Below, piece after piece: positions 19,260 to 29,628 of a stretch of DNA of 64,000 nt. Both the position numbers and the translations under genes were made by a program. Numbering within the stretch: the first letter of the stretch is position 1; each line of letters starts with the position of its first letter. Under the pieces are notes generated by a model. It searched no databases and had not been told where the DNA came from. It saw nothing but the letters and a program-made list of their open reading frames with translations. This DNA is from Rhinopithecus roxellana (taxonomy: Eukaryota; Chordata; Mammalia; Primates; Cercopithecidae), in assembly GCF_007565055.1 (NCBI RefSeq), contig NC_044568.1, positions 23,242,620 to 23,306,619 on the forward strand. The letters run 5' to 3'.

Positions 19260-20143
19260 AGAGCTGGGCAGTCTTGTGGAAGATTATTTTATTTCACCCT
19301 AAAATGGTGAAGTGTGATTCAGTTCTGGCACTAACCACCCATAGTGCAGACCCCAGAAGATAAGGGCTTAGTCCTCCACAAGACCGTCTTTACCTCAGAC
19401 ACCAGTTCAAGTGGGGTCCCACATCACCTGCCCTTCTGACCAACTGGCTACACATGTAGAGGCTCCTAGCATTCCCTTCAGATTTGATAATTCACTAAAA
19501 TAGCTCACAGAACTCAGGAAAGCACTATACTTACTACTATAATTTTATTATAAAGGATACAAATCAGGACCAGTCAAACAACAAGGTGAGACCTAGGAAG
19601 GTCCTGAATATGGAGCTTTTGTGCCCTCTCCCTGTCCATCTACCCATTCATCCATCTGCTCACCTATCCATCCACCCACGCATTCACCCATCTATTCACC
19701 TATTCATCCATCCATCCCTCCATGCATCTATTCACCTTTCCATCCATCCATCCATCCATCCATCCATCCATCTACCTATCCATCCATCCATCCTTCTATC
19801 CTTCCATCCATCCCTCCATCCATCTGTCCATCCATCCATCCATGCCCTCTCCCTGTAGAATCAGGGCCTGCCACTCCCTGGCCCATCAGTGTATTCAGCA
19901 ACCAGGAAGCTCCACTGAGCTTCAGTGTCTAGAGTTCTTATTGGGGTTTCATTACATAGACATGATTGATAACTCAATCTCCAGCCTCCCTCATCTTACT
20001 GGAAGTAAGGCTGGCTCCAAGCTCCAACCTAACCACCTAATTGGTCTTCCTGGTGCCCAGCCTCCAGCCCAAGTCATCTCATTTCAGCATAAACCCAGGT
20101 GTGATCCAAGGGAATCCTGCATAACAAAGATACTCCTATCACT
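19260..20143 (-). mobile_element. LTR-like ancient ERV remnant, antisense, broken by a tetranucleotide array and an Alu
   Basis: Stretches such as 'agtggggtcccacatcacctgcccttctgaccaactggctac', 'ttgataattcactaaaatagctcacagaactcagg', 'attggggtttcattacatagacatgattgataactcaatctccagcc' and 'agtcatctcatttcagcataaacccaggtgtgatcc' match a dispersed ERVL-type LTR I remember but cannot name. An AATAAA on the minus strand (within ttttattataaagg) suits an antisense LTR. The same element probably continues after the Alu to about 20570. Confidence 0.45.
19636..19842. repeat. (CCAT)n tetranucleotide array with variants
   Basis: About 207 bp of CCAT/TCCA units with scattered variants (ACCC, TTCA, CTCC, TCTG, TTCT) and a purer core around 19740-19772. 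The array is flanked by exact direct repeats tgccctctccctgt at 19622-19635 and 19843-19856. The frames across it (His/Pro/Ser-rich) are tandem-repeat artefacts. Confidence 0.95.
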
Positions 20144-20160
20144 AAAGAAATCCAAGAGTT
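20144..20160. repeat. 17-bp Alu target-site duplication, left copy
   Basis: aaagaaatccaagagtt precedes the Alu and recurs exactly at 20463-20479. Confidence 0.93.
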
Positions 20161-20462
20161 GGCCAGGTACGGTGGCTCACGCCTGTAATCCCAGCACTTT
20201 GGTAGGCTGAGGCAGGTGCATCACGAGGTCTGGATATCGAGACCATCCTGGCCAACATGGTGAAACCCTGTCTCTACTAAAAAATACAAAAAATTAGCCA
20301 GGCATGGTGGTGCGTGCCTGTAGTCCCAGCTACTCAGGAGGCTGAGCCAAGGGAATCACTTGAGCCCGGGAGGCAGAGGTTGCAGTGAGCTGAGATCGCA
20401 CCACTGCACTCCAGCCTGGCGACAGGGCAAGACTCTGTCTCAAAAAAGAAAAAGAAAAAGAA
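20161..20462 (+). mobile_element. Alu SINE (AluS-like), sense
   Basis: Full length, from ggccaggtacggtggctcac to an A-rich tail made of AAAAAG units (to about 20468). Landmarks are 'ccatcctggccaacatggtg' and 'gaggttgcagtgagctgag'. It splits the LTR-like remnant, and the exact 17-bp duplication confirms its ends. Confidence 0.95.
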
Positions 20463-20659
20463 AAAGAAATCCAAGAGTTTTACAAGCTCTGTACCAGGCA
20501 CCTAGGGCTAAGATCAGACAAATGTTGTTTTACACAACAAAGGTACAAGGCAACAGAGAACACTGGGCAACAGGCACATGCTGAGTTTCCCATCTACACC
20601 TTTGCTGCTCTGGGTGCTCTGGTTTGTGCTATCACCTGACCCTCAAGACATCACTGTAC

Positions 20660-20875
20660 AGTGTATGCGCAGGAGAGGGAGAGAGGAAGGGAGAGAAAGA
20701 GAAATGAAGAAAGAGAAGTGGAGAAAGTGACAGAAAGTAGAAGAGAGGAGAGAATGATAGGAATGAAGATAACAGAGAGGGCAGAGAGAGGGAAAGTGGG
20801 GAAGAGAGAGTAGAAGAGAATGAAAAGAGAGCAGGAAGAAAGAGAGACAGAGGAGGGAGAGAAGAGAAAGATTTT
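20660..20875. repeat. Purine-rich (GA/GGA/GAAA) tract
   Basis: About 215 bp of mainly A and G on the plus strand, with rare C or T interruptions. Units are gggaga, gagaaa, ggaag and gaagaga. The minus-strand frame at 20632-20883 (Ser/Leu/Phe-rich) is an artefact of this composition. Such tracts can form triplex (H-DNA) structures. Confidence 0.9.
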
Positions 20876-20995
20876 AACTTCATTTTTCAGGAGACCAAGC
20901 CCCAGAGACGATGAACATCCAATTCAAAATCACATGAAAGAAGCAGCAAGACTCAAATCCAGGTCAGTCATATTCCAACATGTACTTACTCCGGT
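20876..20995 (-). mobile_element. MIR SINE remnant, antisense
   Basis: 'caggagaccaagccccagagacg...aaaatcacatgaaagaagcagcaagactcaaatccaggtcagtc' follows the antisense MIR pattern (gaaactgaggcccagagagg...ggtcacacagct...agactcgaacccaggtctg). Diverged. Confidence 0.45.
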
Positions 20996-21290
20996 CTGCA
21001 GCAGAGGGCAAAGTAAGGGTTTTATATGAAAATAAGGAAGTTTCTGACACTTTATTCTAATGGGTAATAAGAATCGGCAGAGGCTTGTAAACAGGGAAAC
21101 GCAGTAAGAGCTGCACCTGCAGCTCCATGGGACGTGGGCAGGAGGGAGGCAGAGAGAGGTGGCATGCCGAAAAAAAGAGCCAGGTCTAAAGGGGCAGAGA
21201 TGAGGCCCCACCTAGAGGAGTCATAGGGGAAGGCAATGGGAGACAGAGCAGAGACAAGGGATGTGCTGCTGGCTGACCCATTTCCATTTA
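20996..21290. other. Unique sequence
   Basis: No repeat or gene recognised. Confidence 0.35.
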
Positions 21291-21304
21291 GAAGCACGAG
21301 CCCT

Positions 21305-21626
21305 GGCCGGGCATGGTGGCTCACACCTGTAATCCCAGCATTTTGAGAGGCTGAGGCGGCTGGATCACCTGAGGTCAGGAGTTCAAGACCTGCCTGGCCA
21401 ACATAGTAAAACCCTGTCTCCACTAAAAATACAAAATGATTAGCCAGGTGGTGGTGTGTGCCGCCTGTAATCCCAGCTACTCAGAACTCTGAGGCAGGAA
21501 AATCCCTTGAACCCAGGAGGCAGAGGTTGCAGTGAGCCAAGATCATGCCAACGCACTCTAGCCTGGGAGACAGAGTGACACTCTGTCTCAAAATAAAACT
21601 AAACAACAACAACAATAAAAAACAAA
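21305..21626 (+). mobile_element. Alu SINE (AluS-like), sense
   Basis: Starts ggccgggcatggtggctcac, contains both arms, and ends in a degenerate A/AAC tail (aaataaaactaaacaacaac). Flanking copies gaagcacgagccct (21291-21304) and gaagcgtgaggcct (21627-21640) match at 11 of 14 positions, an aged target-site duplication. Confidence 0.93.
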
Positions 21627-21640
21627 GAAGCGTGAGGCCT

Positions 21641-22455
21641 TTCCCAGCCATGTAAACACAAGTTGGCTTACTATGTTATACAATATCCAGCCTCTGTTTT
21701 CTGCACATGTGTATGTCAGACAATTCCGCTTTTATGCAAATTGCTGTGTAATCCTTTCATCATCTAAGACATCACTGCTGCTGAATCCACCTGGTCCTCC
21801 TATCCCTGATAGTCTATACTAGTCATCCTACATAAAAGAGGTATACGGGGATATCCCCCAATCTTGAATTGCCAAATGAAATCTACCAAGAACCAAGTGG
21901 CTTAAAGCTTTCGCACACTGTCCCAGACAGGTCTGGCAGAGCATTCAGGGACAGCCCAGCCCATCTCCTTTAGAGAGCCACACCTCCCTCATGCTGCAGT
22001 GTTCTGGAGAGAATGTTGGGGACAGCACACCTCACACACACTTGCTGTAGTGCAAGGCTCACATTCAGCTGCAGCCAAATGTGGCTCTTCATCCTCCAGG
22101 AACAGTGATGTGTCCAAGGGCAGCCAATCAGAATAATAGCTTGGAAGGAAAGCTGTCCTATTTCTGTTTGGGTTTACGCCAATCACATTCTATAAAGGTA
22201 TGAAGGGCATCCTTCAGGCAAAGGCAAGCAAGGGATTGGGGGTGAAAGCAGAGGGAGATAGAGAAGGAAAGTGAGAGAGATGACAATGTATATGAGGCCC
22301 TGGCTCAACCCCTGACCTTTCAGGTTATGTGAATCAATTATTCTGCTTTTCTTCAAGATAGTTATAAGCAAGTTTATTTCACTGGAGAGGGTCTGCTAAT
22401 CTATGGCATTGCTTTGAAACAGGTCATTTTCCATTTACTATTGCTGTTAGTAGTT
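21641..22455. other. Unique sequence
   Basis: No dispersed repeat or gene recognised in about 800 bp. Frames at 21989-22371 are short and lack recognisable domains. Confidence 0.4.
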
Positions 22456-22462
22456 ATCAGTA

Positions 22463-22765
22463 GCGGGCAGTGGCTCACACATGTAATGCCAACACTTTAG
22501 AAGACTGAGGCAGGAGGACTGCTTGAGGCTAGCAGTTCAAGACCGACCTGGGTAACAGTGAGACCTCATCTCTACCAAAAAAAAAAAAAAAAAAAAATTA
22601 AATTAGCCACGGGTGATGGTACATGCCTGTAGTCCCAGCTAGCCAAAAGGCTGAGATGAGAGGATGGCTTGAGCCCAGGAGTTGGACACTGCAGTGTGCT
22701 ACGATTATGCCACTGCACTCCAGCCTGGATGACAGAGCAGACCCTGCCTCAGAAATAAACAATAA
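22463..22765 (+). mobile_element. Alu SINE (AluJ-like), sense
   Basis: 'gcgggcagtggctcacacatgtaatgcc', then 'tgcttgaggctagcagttcaagaccgacctgggtaacagtg', a 22-base A run in the middle linker (22579-22600), and 'cttgagcccaggagttggacactgcagtg'. High divergence and the cttgaggc/gcccaggagttgga forms suit AluJ. The tail is an AATAAT-type repeat. Confidence 0.9.
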
Positions 22766-22888
22766 TAATGATAAATAATAACTACGAGCAGCATTCCCTG
22801 GACTGTGTGTCCAGGCAGTGAACTATTGGCTGCATTTGTCATTTTATTCCATTCTTGTTTAACTTGGAGAGGTGAGCAGCAGTATTTT

Positions 22889-23210
22889 TCTTTCTTTCTT
22901 TCTTTCTTTCTTTTTTTTTTTTTTGGAGAGAGACAGTTTTGCTTTTGTTGCCCAGGCTACAGTGCAGTGGTGTGATCTCGTCTCATTGCAACCTCCCCCT
23001 CCCAGGTTCAAGCGATTCTCCTACCTTAGCCTCCCGGGTAGCTGGGACTACAGACACATACCACCATGCCCAGCTAATTTTCATATTTTTAGTAGAGACA
23101 GGGTTTCGTCATGTTGGCCAGGCTGATCCTGAACTCCTTATCTCATGTGATCCGCCCACCTCAGCCTCCCAAAGTGCTGGGATTACAGGTGTGAGCCACC
23201 ACGCCCAGCC
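22889..23210 (-). mobile_element. Alu SINE (AluS-like), antisense, with TTTC tail
   Basis: Begins with (TTTC)n and a T run (22886-22924), continues with cttttgttgcccaggctaca, tatttttagtagagacaggg and gattacaggtgtgagccacc, and ends at cacgcccagcc. Short flanking repeats (c)agtattt at 22880-22887 and 23210-23217 are the likely target duplication. It lies tail-to-tail with the preceding AluJ. Confidence 0.94.
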
Positions 23211-23420
23211 AGTATTTCATTTTATAGATGAGGATACTAACACTTGGAGAGGTTTAGTGAATTGTTCTCAGATTCTTACCTTCTCAGCTTGTAAGTGATA
23301 AAGCCACTAGGCAGATGGGAAAACTGAGGACCAGGGGGAGAAAGTGATCCACTCAGTGTCACAGAGCAAGTCAAACTAGCAGCAGGATGCAAACTCAAAA
23401 CCCTGAGTTCTCAGGCTAGC
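23211..23420 (-). mobile_element. MIR SINE(s), antisense, interrupted by the Alu
   Basis: 'agtatttcattttatagatgaggatactaacacttggagaggttta' is antisense MIR core. A second core-like segment 'gcagatgggaaaactgaggaccag...tgtcacagagcaagtcaaactagcagcaggatgcaaactcaaaaccctgag' follows within 100 bp, so two MIR copies or a duplicated MIR seem to lie in tandem. Confidence 0.6.
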
Positions 23421-24124
23421 ACTCTCTTGGTCAGATCTGAACTATTTCAACAGACCAGAGGAACTCTCCAAGGAACAGGATATGCCATTAGGCTGACTGC
23501 AATTCTGCCTTCCTGGATCCTCCCATTCATGTTTTAGCCAATGTCAGGGGCTTAGAGGAAGGGCACATTCAGGATCCACGGATTGAAGTGCTTTTACTTT
23601 GTTTATAGACTGGCATAACAATTTGATTCAATACCTTACAATTGTGAGATTGCACACTCAAATCTGGGCTATATCTTAGCAGCAGATTCCACTGGGTTTG
23701 GTGATAGATTGAACGTGGGAGTCTGGACCCAAACTGAGAGCAAAGTGTCAACCAAGCACGGTAAGTCCAGAGTTGACCCTGCCTGTCCCTGTTTCCATTC
23801 AGCAAATTGTTTTGGCATTTCTACTACATACCTAAGATCTGAGACAGCCAGAGACAAATACGACACAGCCCTGGCTCCCAGATGATCCCTATGACAGGCA
23901 GATGTTTTTCTGCAATCCCGCCGTGTAACAAGTCCAAACTCTCAGTGGTGCAACATCATTTACTGCTTTTAAGTCTGTAAATTTACTGTTCTGGCTTTGG
24001 GGAAGTGGGGCAGGTTGGCGTCTGCTCCATGTCTCTCTCCAAGACCAGCAGCAAATATGGGCATTGTCTTCTCACAGCAAATGGCAGAATGGCAAGAGTC
24101 TGAGCAAAACTCCACAAATACAAT
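23421..24124. other. Unique sequence, possibly with an ancient LTR-like piece
   Basis: The part at about 23920-23995 ('cgtgtaacaagtccaaactctcagtggtgcaacatcatttactgc') loosely resembles antisense MaLR sequence ('gtaacaaa...aaacttagtggcttaaaacaac...atttatt'). The rest is unassigned. No gene. Confidence 0.35.
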
Positions 24125-24425
24125 TAAGCCAGACACAGCAGCTCAACCTGTAATTCCAGCACTTTGGGAGGCCAACGTGGGAGGATCTCTTGAGCCCATG
24201 AGTTCAAGACCAGCCTGGGCAACATAGCAAGATCCCATCTTTACAAAACAATACAAAAATTAGCCAGGTGTGATGGCTCACACCTGTAGTCCCAGCTACT
24301 TGGGAGGCTAAGGTGGGAGGATCATTTGAACCTGAGAGGTCAAGACTGCAGAGAGCCGTGATGGTGCCACTGCACTCCAGCCTGGGTGACAGAGTGAGAC
24401 CCTATTTCAAAAAAAAAAAAAAAAA
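24125..24425 (+). mobile_element. Alu SINE (AluJ-like), sense
   Basis: 'ccagacacagcagctcaacctgtaattccagcactttgggagg', 'gatctcttgagcccatgagttcaagaccagcctgggcaacatagc' and 'cattccagcctgggtgacagagtgagac'-type right arm with an A tail to about 24425. The gggcaacatagc form is AluJ-like. Confidence 0.92.
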
Positions 24426-25700
24426 CCTGCTTTTGCCACACCTACTAGCATTTTATTGGCTAAAACAAGTTTCATGGCCATGTCCAAAGTCAATGAGAAA
24501 TGAGACTGAGATAAATATACTACCTTTCCTATAGAAAGACACTGCAAAGTCATATGGCAAAGGCGTATGGATATATAATACTATTATATGAGAAGGGAAT
24601 AAAGATATGGTAATATTCAGTATTCATAATGGATCAGTCTTTTAAGTCATTGACTTGCCACTGTGCTGGGCCCTGGGGGAAAGGAGGTTGGAAAAGCAAT
24701 AGAGTGGACTGATGTCAGTCTCTGCATTAAGCCAGAATACTCCCGCCACTGTTAAACAGAGAATAGGAGATCGCAGTGGAAAACACACTGGAGAGAGTGG
24801 AGCAGGTTGCGTGCCCTAGCCTTTGGAAGGTGGAGAATAGCCAGGCTTGGTGGTTCTGGGACTCACAGCCAGAGGCAGGTGTCAAACATCAAAGAGCCAG
24901 CTCCTCTTACTACCAGAGACCAAGTCAAGGCTAATGAAGAGGAGGCCCCAGTACAGACCCTGGTGGGCAAATGCAGCTGGCTCCACCAGAGGCAGTTCTC
25001 ACTAATTGTGCTGCTTTGGCAGATGACTCACCAAACAGAGGACTCAATCCCAAGCCCAGTGAGGGTCCAGCAGCCTTCAGGTCAGGGCCTTGGAGGCAGG
25101 CCGAGCACTGGGCAGCCAGCCAGACCAGATTCTGCTTGAAAGTGCCTGAAAAGCTCCAGCCTGAGTTGCTCAGGTTCTGAAAACCCTGCTTCAACTCACT
25201 TCAAGCATAGGCTTCACTGGAGAAAAGTTACATGATGAGAGGAAAGAGGAAAGGAAAGATAGCGACTGGAAAGGAATTTTTACAAATTCATAGACTGGTT
25301 CTTTGAGGGGGTGGAATCCCTGCTGGATGTGGTTCTTCTGGACTACACAGGAGACCATCCTCCTTTCTACGCACCCCTACCCCTGACTCTTTAGAACAGC
25401 CTGGCAGAGGGTCCTTCATAATAGCATCCTTGCTTCCTTGGTGAAATTCACCAAAACAGTGACTTATGTCTCCATTAGATGCCAAGACACATCCAGATGC
25501 CTCACTTGGGGCTCTGGTGGCAAACCCGGGGTGAAGAAATAAGCTTCCCTCCATTAAACTGGTCCATGCAACCAGGAAGTCTCACCCATGCCAGGCTTCA
25601 GGACTCAAATCAGCTTGAGCATGTGCTTGGGAAGAAATGCATAATCAATTTCAAGGTTGAGTCCTCATCTCCTAGATTCAAAAATCACACAGATGATCCA
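24426..25700. other. Unique sequence, no gene recognised
   Basis: About 1.3 kb with no confident dispersed repeat. Open frames at 24807-25194 are on both strands, short and without recognisable domains. Confidence 0.45.
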
Positions 25701-25800
25701 AGTTCATGAGAATAGCAGACATGAACAAACCTACTTCCTACACTTTACAGATGGGGATACTGAGGCTTTGGGTTCAAGTAGGTACTCAAATATTAATTTT
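25701..25800 (-). mobile_element. Weak MIR remnant, antisense
   Basis: 'cctacactttacagatggggatactgaggctttggg' is the antisense MIR core motif (ccattttacagatgaggaaactgaggc). Flanks are too diverged to define the ends. Confidence 0.5.
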
Positions 25801-26374
25801 CCTCACAAGAAAAGCAAATAAAATGAGGACTTATTTCTGGACCAGATGCTATGCTAAGGACCAGGGCAGCTGCCAACCCTTACTATACATTTGTAAGGGA
25901 CCTGGGACAGGACACATGGCTTGGTGACCAGAGTGTGGGCCGGATTTCTGCCCCCGTTTGCCATTCAGCCAGGCGCTCTTAGGCAGTGTGTGACAGGCAC
26001 AACTGTACATGGCAGCCCTACTCAGCACTCTCCTTATGAAGAGTACACTATTTGTAGCATCAATTTAGTGACAAGAAAAATGGGGATTAGAGAAAGTAAT
26101 TTGCCCAACTTTATGTAACTATAACATACAAGTCTCTAGAGTTTGTGATCTTAAAAAACAGAATAACACAATCGTTATCTGCCTCACTCCATTTTGCTTT
26201 TGGATCAGTCAAATATTTTATTGGTTTAGGCTATTTGGCAAAAAAAAAAAAAAAGGGTTTCTAGGAATGAATTGGTTAATAACATATTAACTAACACAAT
26301 GTCAGAGATCTAGTTGTATGTTTGGAAGCACAAAATCATGATGGGCAGATCTCGGGGAGACATTTCATGTAGTT
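25801..26374. other. Unique sequence with an A15 run
   Basis: An A run occupies about 26240-26254. No gene. A weak MIR-like piece may lie at 26075-26115. Confidence 0.35.
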
Positions 26375-26475
26375 TCACAGCCTCCTACCCACCCCAAGAA
26401 TTTGAGAAGTGATTTGCCCGAGGTCTCACCTGGAGTCAGGCGTGGAGCCAATGCTGGAACCCACTGAGGCCAGTG
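26375..26475 (-). mobile_element. Weak MIR remnant, antisense
   Basis: 'agaagtgatttgcccgaggtctcacctggagtcaggcgtggagccaatgctggaaccc' follows the antisense MIR pattern 'aagtgacttgcccaaggtcacacagct...ggcagagccaggattcgaaccc'. Confidence 0.5.
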
Positions 26476-26914
26476 GTTCCCACTCCACCAGGCCAAGTAA
26501 GGATGCCCTCCCAGCTTTGTGCTGTGTCTGGAGACAGGGCAGGCAGAACAGGGAAAGGAAGGTCTAAGGCAGCTCCTCTAGAGTCCAAGTCCTTAACCAA
26601 AGCTCAGGACCAGGGCTTAGAAGGAAAAGGGCTGAAACAAGAACCACTGTATGGGCCCTTGCCAACTGACTGCCCCACTCCGTCCTTGAGACAAAAAGGC
26701 CACCTCATTCCACAACCATATTCTAGGTTTTCATAGGCAAGAACCCATCCACAGCTCTCTACACAGCAATGTATTCTTACTGTTACATAAGGGAAGGAGT
26801 GCTCTACCAAGGGAAACTCCCATATTGTCTTCTCCTGACACCCCTTAAACAGACCCATTACCCCGAGAAAAACCAAGTGACCTGTAATGCCCTACTGCAC
26901 AATGCACCATGCCT
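26476..26914. other. Unique sequence
   Basis: No repeat or gene recognised. Confidence 0.35.
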
Positions 26915-27266
26915 CTAAGCCTTTGCCTGTGCTGTCATCTCTTCCTGCCCTCCTTCCTCCTGATGGCATTCTTGGCTTACCTAGGTCCTATGGATCCCCC
27001 AAGACTCGGCATGGGAAGTACCCTTTCTGGGAAGCCTACTCTAATGCCTCCCACCTTGTGCTCTCAACACATGAACTACTGAACTAAATGTCTTTCCTTA
27101 TGGGCTCCCAAAATGCTTTCCTTTCTCACTCATTGAATAAGATATTGTGACTGTTTCTTTTCCCTCAGAATTTGTAAAGGACAGGGACCATTTTATATTA
27201 TATTAACACTAGGAAGCATACAGCCCTTATGCACTGCACACTGTATAATAGATGCTCAATAAACAT
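26915..27266 (+). mobile_element. L2 LINE 3' region, sense
   Basis: 'aagcctttgcctgtgctgtcatctcttcctg', 'gggaagcctactctaatgcc', 'atttgtaaaggacagggaccatttta' and 'tgcactgcacactgtataatagatgctcaataaacatgatg' reproduce the L2 3' end in order, leading into its (TGAA)n-type tail. Confidence 0.7.
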
Positions 27267-27295
27267 GATGAATGAATGAATGAATGAATGAATGA
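27267..27295. repeat. (GAAT)n tail of the L2
   Basis: Seven near-perfect GAAT units, the usual 3' repeat of L2 elements, here slightly expanded. Confidence 0.85.
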
Positions 27296-28174
27296 GTAAA
27301 TGAATGGGGAATGCTTATTAAGCACATGAAGAGTAGACGTGGTAAGTTGTAACGTGCTGCCCCACTGCCAAGGATAGCCACAGCCAACAGTGGGTGCTTG
27401 ATAAAACTTGGTTTGAATACAACTAAAAGGCCAGCCGGGACCCCCAGATGGCTGAGGGCATCCTGATGGCGCCTCCAGCCATCTGGACTGTGAACACCAT
27501 TAAGCACATCCATCAATTCAGTGGCGTCTCTGGGCCTCAGCCCAGAAGGAGTTCATGCACCCACGGCCTATGGTCCTGCAAGAATAATGAGGAGGGAGGA
27601 ACAGTAATAAAGATAGGGCGATGGAATAACTAAGCAGCCACCAGGACATTTACCAGAGCCATGGGGAGCCCCTGGAACCTCAGAAAGGGTCTGGAGAAAT
27701 GCACCTGCAGAAATCAGGAGGGGTTGTAAGAAACCAATGGCATGCACAGAAGTCAAGGTTAGAAGGGACTGTTTTTCTCCTGATGACTTCCAGGTACTTC
27801 AGTGAGGGGCCATTACAAAGATTCATAAACAGAGGGCCCTTCAGGGAGACTGCCTCCTCTTGAGGACAAAATATTAAGCCATCGGTCAAATTTAAACACC
27901 CTCCCATCAGGAACCCTGTTGAAGATAAAGCACTGTGATTCTACATCATCCACAGCTTAAGAACTAGCAGAGGAAGGGAGGCACAAGGAAAGGTCATTCA
28001 TGGAGGAGCTCAGGTTGGTGCTCAGGTGGAATGACTGATTTCAGGAGGGCATAGCTGCTATGCCATCATCAGGGGGCCACCAGGCTGCAGCTCCACACCA
28101 GGGAAAGGTACTGAAAAGGACAAGAATTTACTCTGAATGCCCATTGGCCACAAGGAGCTGATATGTATCTCAAC
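27296..28174. other. Unique sequence, no gene recognised
   Basis: Several overlapping short frames on both strands (27256-27907), none with recognisable domains or splice context. No confident repeat. Confidence 0.4.
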
Positions 28175-28385
28175 CATACCAGACACTGCTTATTGAGTTC
28201 CACTCATGTGTTCAATTTTTGGGACCCTGCTCCTCATCTTCACACAAAGAAGGGGCCAGTACACCCACTTTAGAGGCTGAGACCCTAAGGCACAGGGAGG
28301 ATATAACCTTGCCCTAAATGGCACATCTAGGAAATGTTGGGGGCCAGGATGTGAACCCTGCGTGTGTCGCCAGTGTTCCTTGTCT
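28175..28385 (-). mobile_element. MIR SINE, antisense
   Basis: 'gacactgcttattgagttccactcatgtg', 'cccactttagaggctgagaccctaaggcacaggg', 'ccttgccctaaatggcacatctaggaaatgttgggggccaggatgtgaaccc' keep the antisense MIR order. Confidence 0.65.
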
Positions 28386-28489
28386 GTCTTCTGCCCCACA
28401 TCAGCTGTTTTCCCTGGTCATTCTTTGTCCCTAGTGGTCAAGACTAACCTATTCTGGCTCAGCATAGGTGGAGAGCTTCATTGCTCTAG

Positions 28490-28810
28490 GCCAGGCACGT
28501 TGGCTCACGCCTGTAATCCAAGCACTTAGGGAGGCCAAGGCAGGCAGATCACTTGAGGTAAGGAGTTCAAGACTAGCCTGGCCAACATGGTGAAACCCCA
28601 TCTTTACTAAAAATCCAAAAAATTAGCCGGGCATGGTGGTGCGCACCTATAATCCCAGCTACTAGGGAGGCTGAGGCAGGAGAACTGCTTGAACCCGGGA
28701 GGCAGAAGTTGCAGTGAGCCAAGATCATGCCACCACACTCCAACCTGGGCAACAGAGCAAAACTATATATATATAAAAAATAAATTACTTAAATAAATAA
28801 ATAAATAAAT
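28490..28810 (+). mobile_element. Alu SINE (AluS-like), sense
   Basis: Starts ggccaggcacgttggctcac, with 'tggccaacatggtgaaacccc' and 'aggcagaagttgcagtgagcc'. The tail is (AT)n then (AAAT)n up to 28810. Flanking ttcattgctcta (28478-28489) and tttattgctcca (28812-28823) are an aged target duplication. Confidence 0.94.
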
Positions 28811-29054
28811 CTTTATTGCTCCATCATTCCTTCAACACCTATTTATTGTTCCTACTGTGTCCCAACTTCTGTACTGGGCATGAGGTAGGTAGGGGAAGAG
28901 CGATGATAATATCTCTGAAGCAACTCTAGCTTTTTAAATGTTCAGGAAACCTCACTTTTCTGGTTGTTGGAGCAGTTCTGTGAATTGAGAATAGCCATGT
29001 CCATTGGACAAGAGAGAACCTGAGGCTCAGAAGGGAGGGGGGAATCAACTGTGT
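28811..29054. other. Short unassigned stretch
   Basis: The beginning ('ccttcaacacctatttattgttcctactgtgtcccaac') resembles an antisense L2/MIR 3' tail. The rest is unassigned. Confidence 0.35.
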
Positions 29055-29195
29055 GTTCTCTACATGCCTGATGCTGTGCATGGAACTCAGCATTCTTCAT
29101 CTTGTGGATAAAGGAACTGAGCCATGGAGGTGAAGCAGATGACACAGAGGTCATAACTGCGAGAACCAGGGACTCAAGCCTACTTTTCCTGCCTC
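29055..29195 (-). mobile_element. MIR SINE remnant, antisense
   Basis: 'catcttgtggataaaggaactgagccatggaggtgaagcagatgacacagaggtcataactgcgagaaccagggactcaagcc' follows antisense MIR. Confidence 0.55.
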
Positions 29196-29235
29196 CTCCA
29201 TCTACCATCTCTCAAATGTGGAATTTTTAATTTGC

Positions 29236-29628
29236 TGTCATGGACTGAACTGTGTCCCCTCCAAATCCATATTTTGAAGCCCTCATCCCCAAAATGACTG
29301 CTTTTGAAGACAGGGTCTTTCAGGAGACAATTATAGTTTAATGCGGTCATAAGGATGGGGCCCTATCCAGTAGGACAGGAGTCCCTATGAGAAGAGGAAG
29401 GAACATCAGCACGCTCTGTCTCTCCACGTACACAGAAGAAAGGCCACATGAGAACACAGTGAGAAGGTGGCTATCAACAAGCCAAGAAGGGAGACCTCAC
29501 CAGAAACCGACCCTGCTAGCAACTTGAATTTGGACTTCCAGCCTCTAAAACTCGGAGAAAATAAATATCTGTTGTTTAAGCCACTCTGTGGGGATATCTT
29601 GTTATGGCAACCACAGCCGATTGATACA
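29236..29628 (+). mobile_element. MLT1-class MaLR LTR, sense
   Basis: It begins tgtcatggactgaactgtgt and ends gattgatacag, 393 bp. Internal marks are 'ccatattttgaagccctcatccccaa', 'agaagaggaaggaacatcag', 'agaacacagtgagaaggtggc', 'ggacttccagcctctaaaactcggagaaaataaatatctgttg'. Full length with both ends. No target duplication is clear, as expected for an old copy. Confidence 0.9.

Noticed and set aside
19636..19842. Possible CRISPR-like regular array
   Set aside because: Units are 4-bp tetranucleotides without spacers; it is a simple tandem repeat in a primate genome.
19586..20210. His/Pro/Ser-rich repetitive open frames
   Set aside because: They are all three frames of the CCAT tetranucleotide array, not a repeat protein.
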